Source of the DNA: Shewanella electrodiphila
GTDB taxonomy: Bacteria; Pseudomonadota; Gammaproteobacteria; Enterobacterales; Shewanellaceae
NCBI RefSeq assembly: GCF_023283985.1
Contig: NZ_JAKIKU010000002.1
Coordinates: 434,001-498,000 of the forward strand
DNA length: 64,000 nt
Direction of reading: 5' to 3'
Under the pieces are notes generated by a model. It saw nothing but the letters and a program-made list of their open reading frames with translations, searched no databases and was not told where the DNA came from. The first letter of the stretch is position 1. The number at the start of each line of letters is the position of its first letter. Of the stretch, positions 63,886-64,000 are shown piece after piece. A program made the position numbers and the translations under genes.

Positions 63886-64000
63886 ATGCGAATTTCAACC
63901 GCTCAAATGTTTAACCAGAATACTACTAGTATTTCAAAGGGGCAGTCTGCGACCAATAAAATTCTTGAACAGTTGGCAAGCGGCAAAAAGATTAATACTG
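63886..64000 (+). CDS. flgL: hook-filament junction protein FlgL (HAP3), partial
   Basis: The gene starts at 63886 with GGAG nine bases upstream and runs off the window. The visible 38 residues (MRISTAQMFNQNTTSISKGQ, then SATNKILEQLASGKKINT) match the flagellin-like FlgL N-terminus. Flagellin genes would be expected downstream. Confidence 0.93.
   Translation, partial: MRISTAQMFNQNTTSISKGQSATNKILEQLASGKKINT

Noticed and set aside
1-64000. CRISPR arrays, rRNA genes, prophage or toxin-antitoxin modules
   Set aside because: None of the required regularly spaced repeats, conserved rRNA segments or gene families were seen.

Overview
The window looks like chromosomal DNA of a low-GC marine gammaproteobacterium, most likely a Shewanella. 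This rests on the polar-flagellum gene order (flgT / flgOP / flgNM-flgA / cheV-cheR / flgBCDE / flgFGHIJKL), sigma-54 promoters in front of flagellar operons, and the neighbouring flagellin-modification locus. The assignment comes from gene content only; no database search was possible.

Bases 1-16.2k are mixed accessory and housekeeping genes. They hold a chemoreceptor gene broken by an in-frame stop, a small MITE-like repeat, an RND efflux pair with a divergent TetR regulator and twin operator palindromes, an outer-membrane protein, a chalcone-isomerase-fold protein, a DUF2947-type protein and a PAS chemoreceptor (Aer-like). A U32 peptidase-family protein, a GST/HxlR pair and a secreted endonuclease/exonuclease/phosphatase-family lipoprotein follow.

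Bases 16.5k-27.6k carry an Ntn-hydrolase acylase lipoprotein diverging from a thiol-redox (Scs-type) operon. The block from the acylase 5' end through scsD has been duplicated in tandem. The second copy keeps scsB and scsD, lacks the scsA-like gene and scsC, and retains a 43-codon stump of the acylase gene with an intact lipoprotein signal. Next come an MSHA-like pilin, an exported methyltransferase-like protein and a KdgM-like porin (27.7k-30.0k).

Bases 30.8k-47.2k form a flagellin-glycosylation region: a decayed pseB, pseC, an SpsF-PseG fusion, a GH57-like protein, an IS3 remnant, a five-gene operon (two methyltransferase proteins, a DXS-like transketolase, an SDR and an ATP-grasp ligase), a NeuB/PseI-type synthase lacking the SAF domain, a tRNA-Arg(CCT) and a Maf-type glycosyltransferase with TPRs. 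The five-gene operon is the best candidate for an undescribed pathway: a DXS-type carboligase, a reductase and an ATP-dependent ligase look set to build a small acyl or sugar moiety, methylate it and attach it to the flagellin sugar.

Bases 47.2k-64k are the rod/hook/ring flagellar genes, ending inside flgL. Sigma-54 elements with the GG-N10-GC spacing precede flgT, flgA, flgB and flgF, and a sigma-28 element precedes flgM. The modification genes end directly beside the flagellar genes, which fits flagellin being their substrate.
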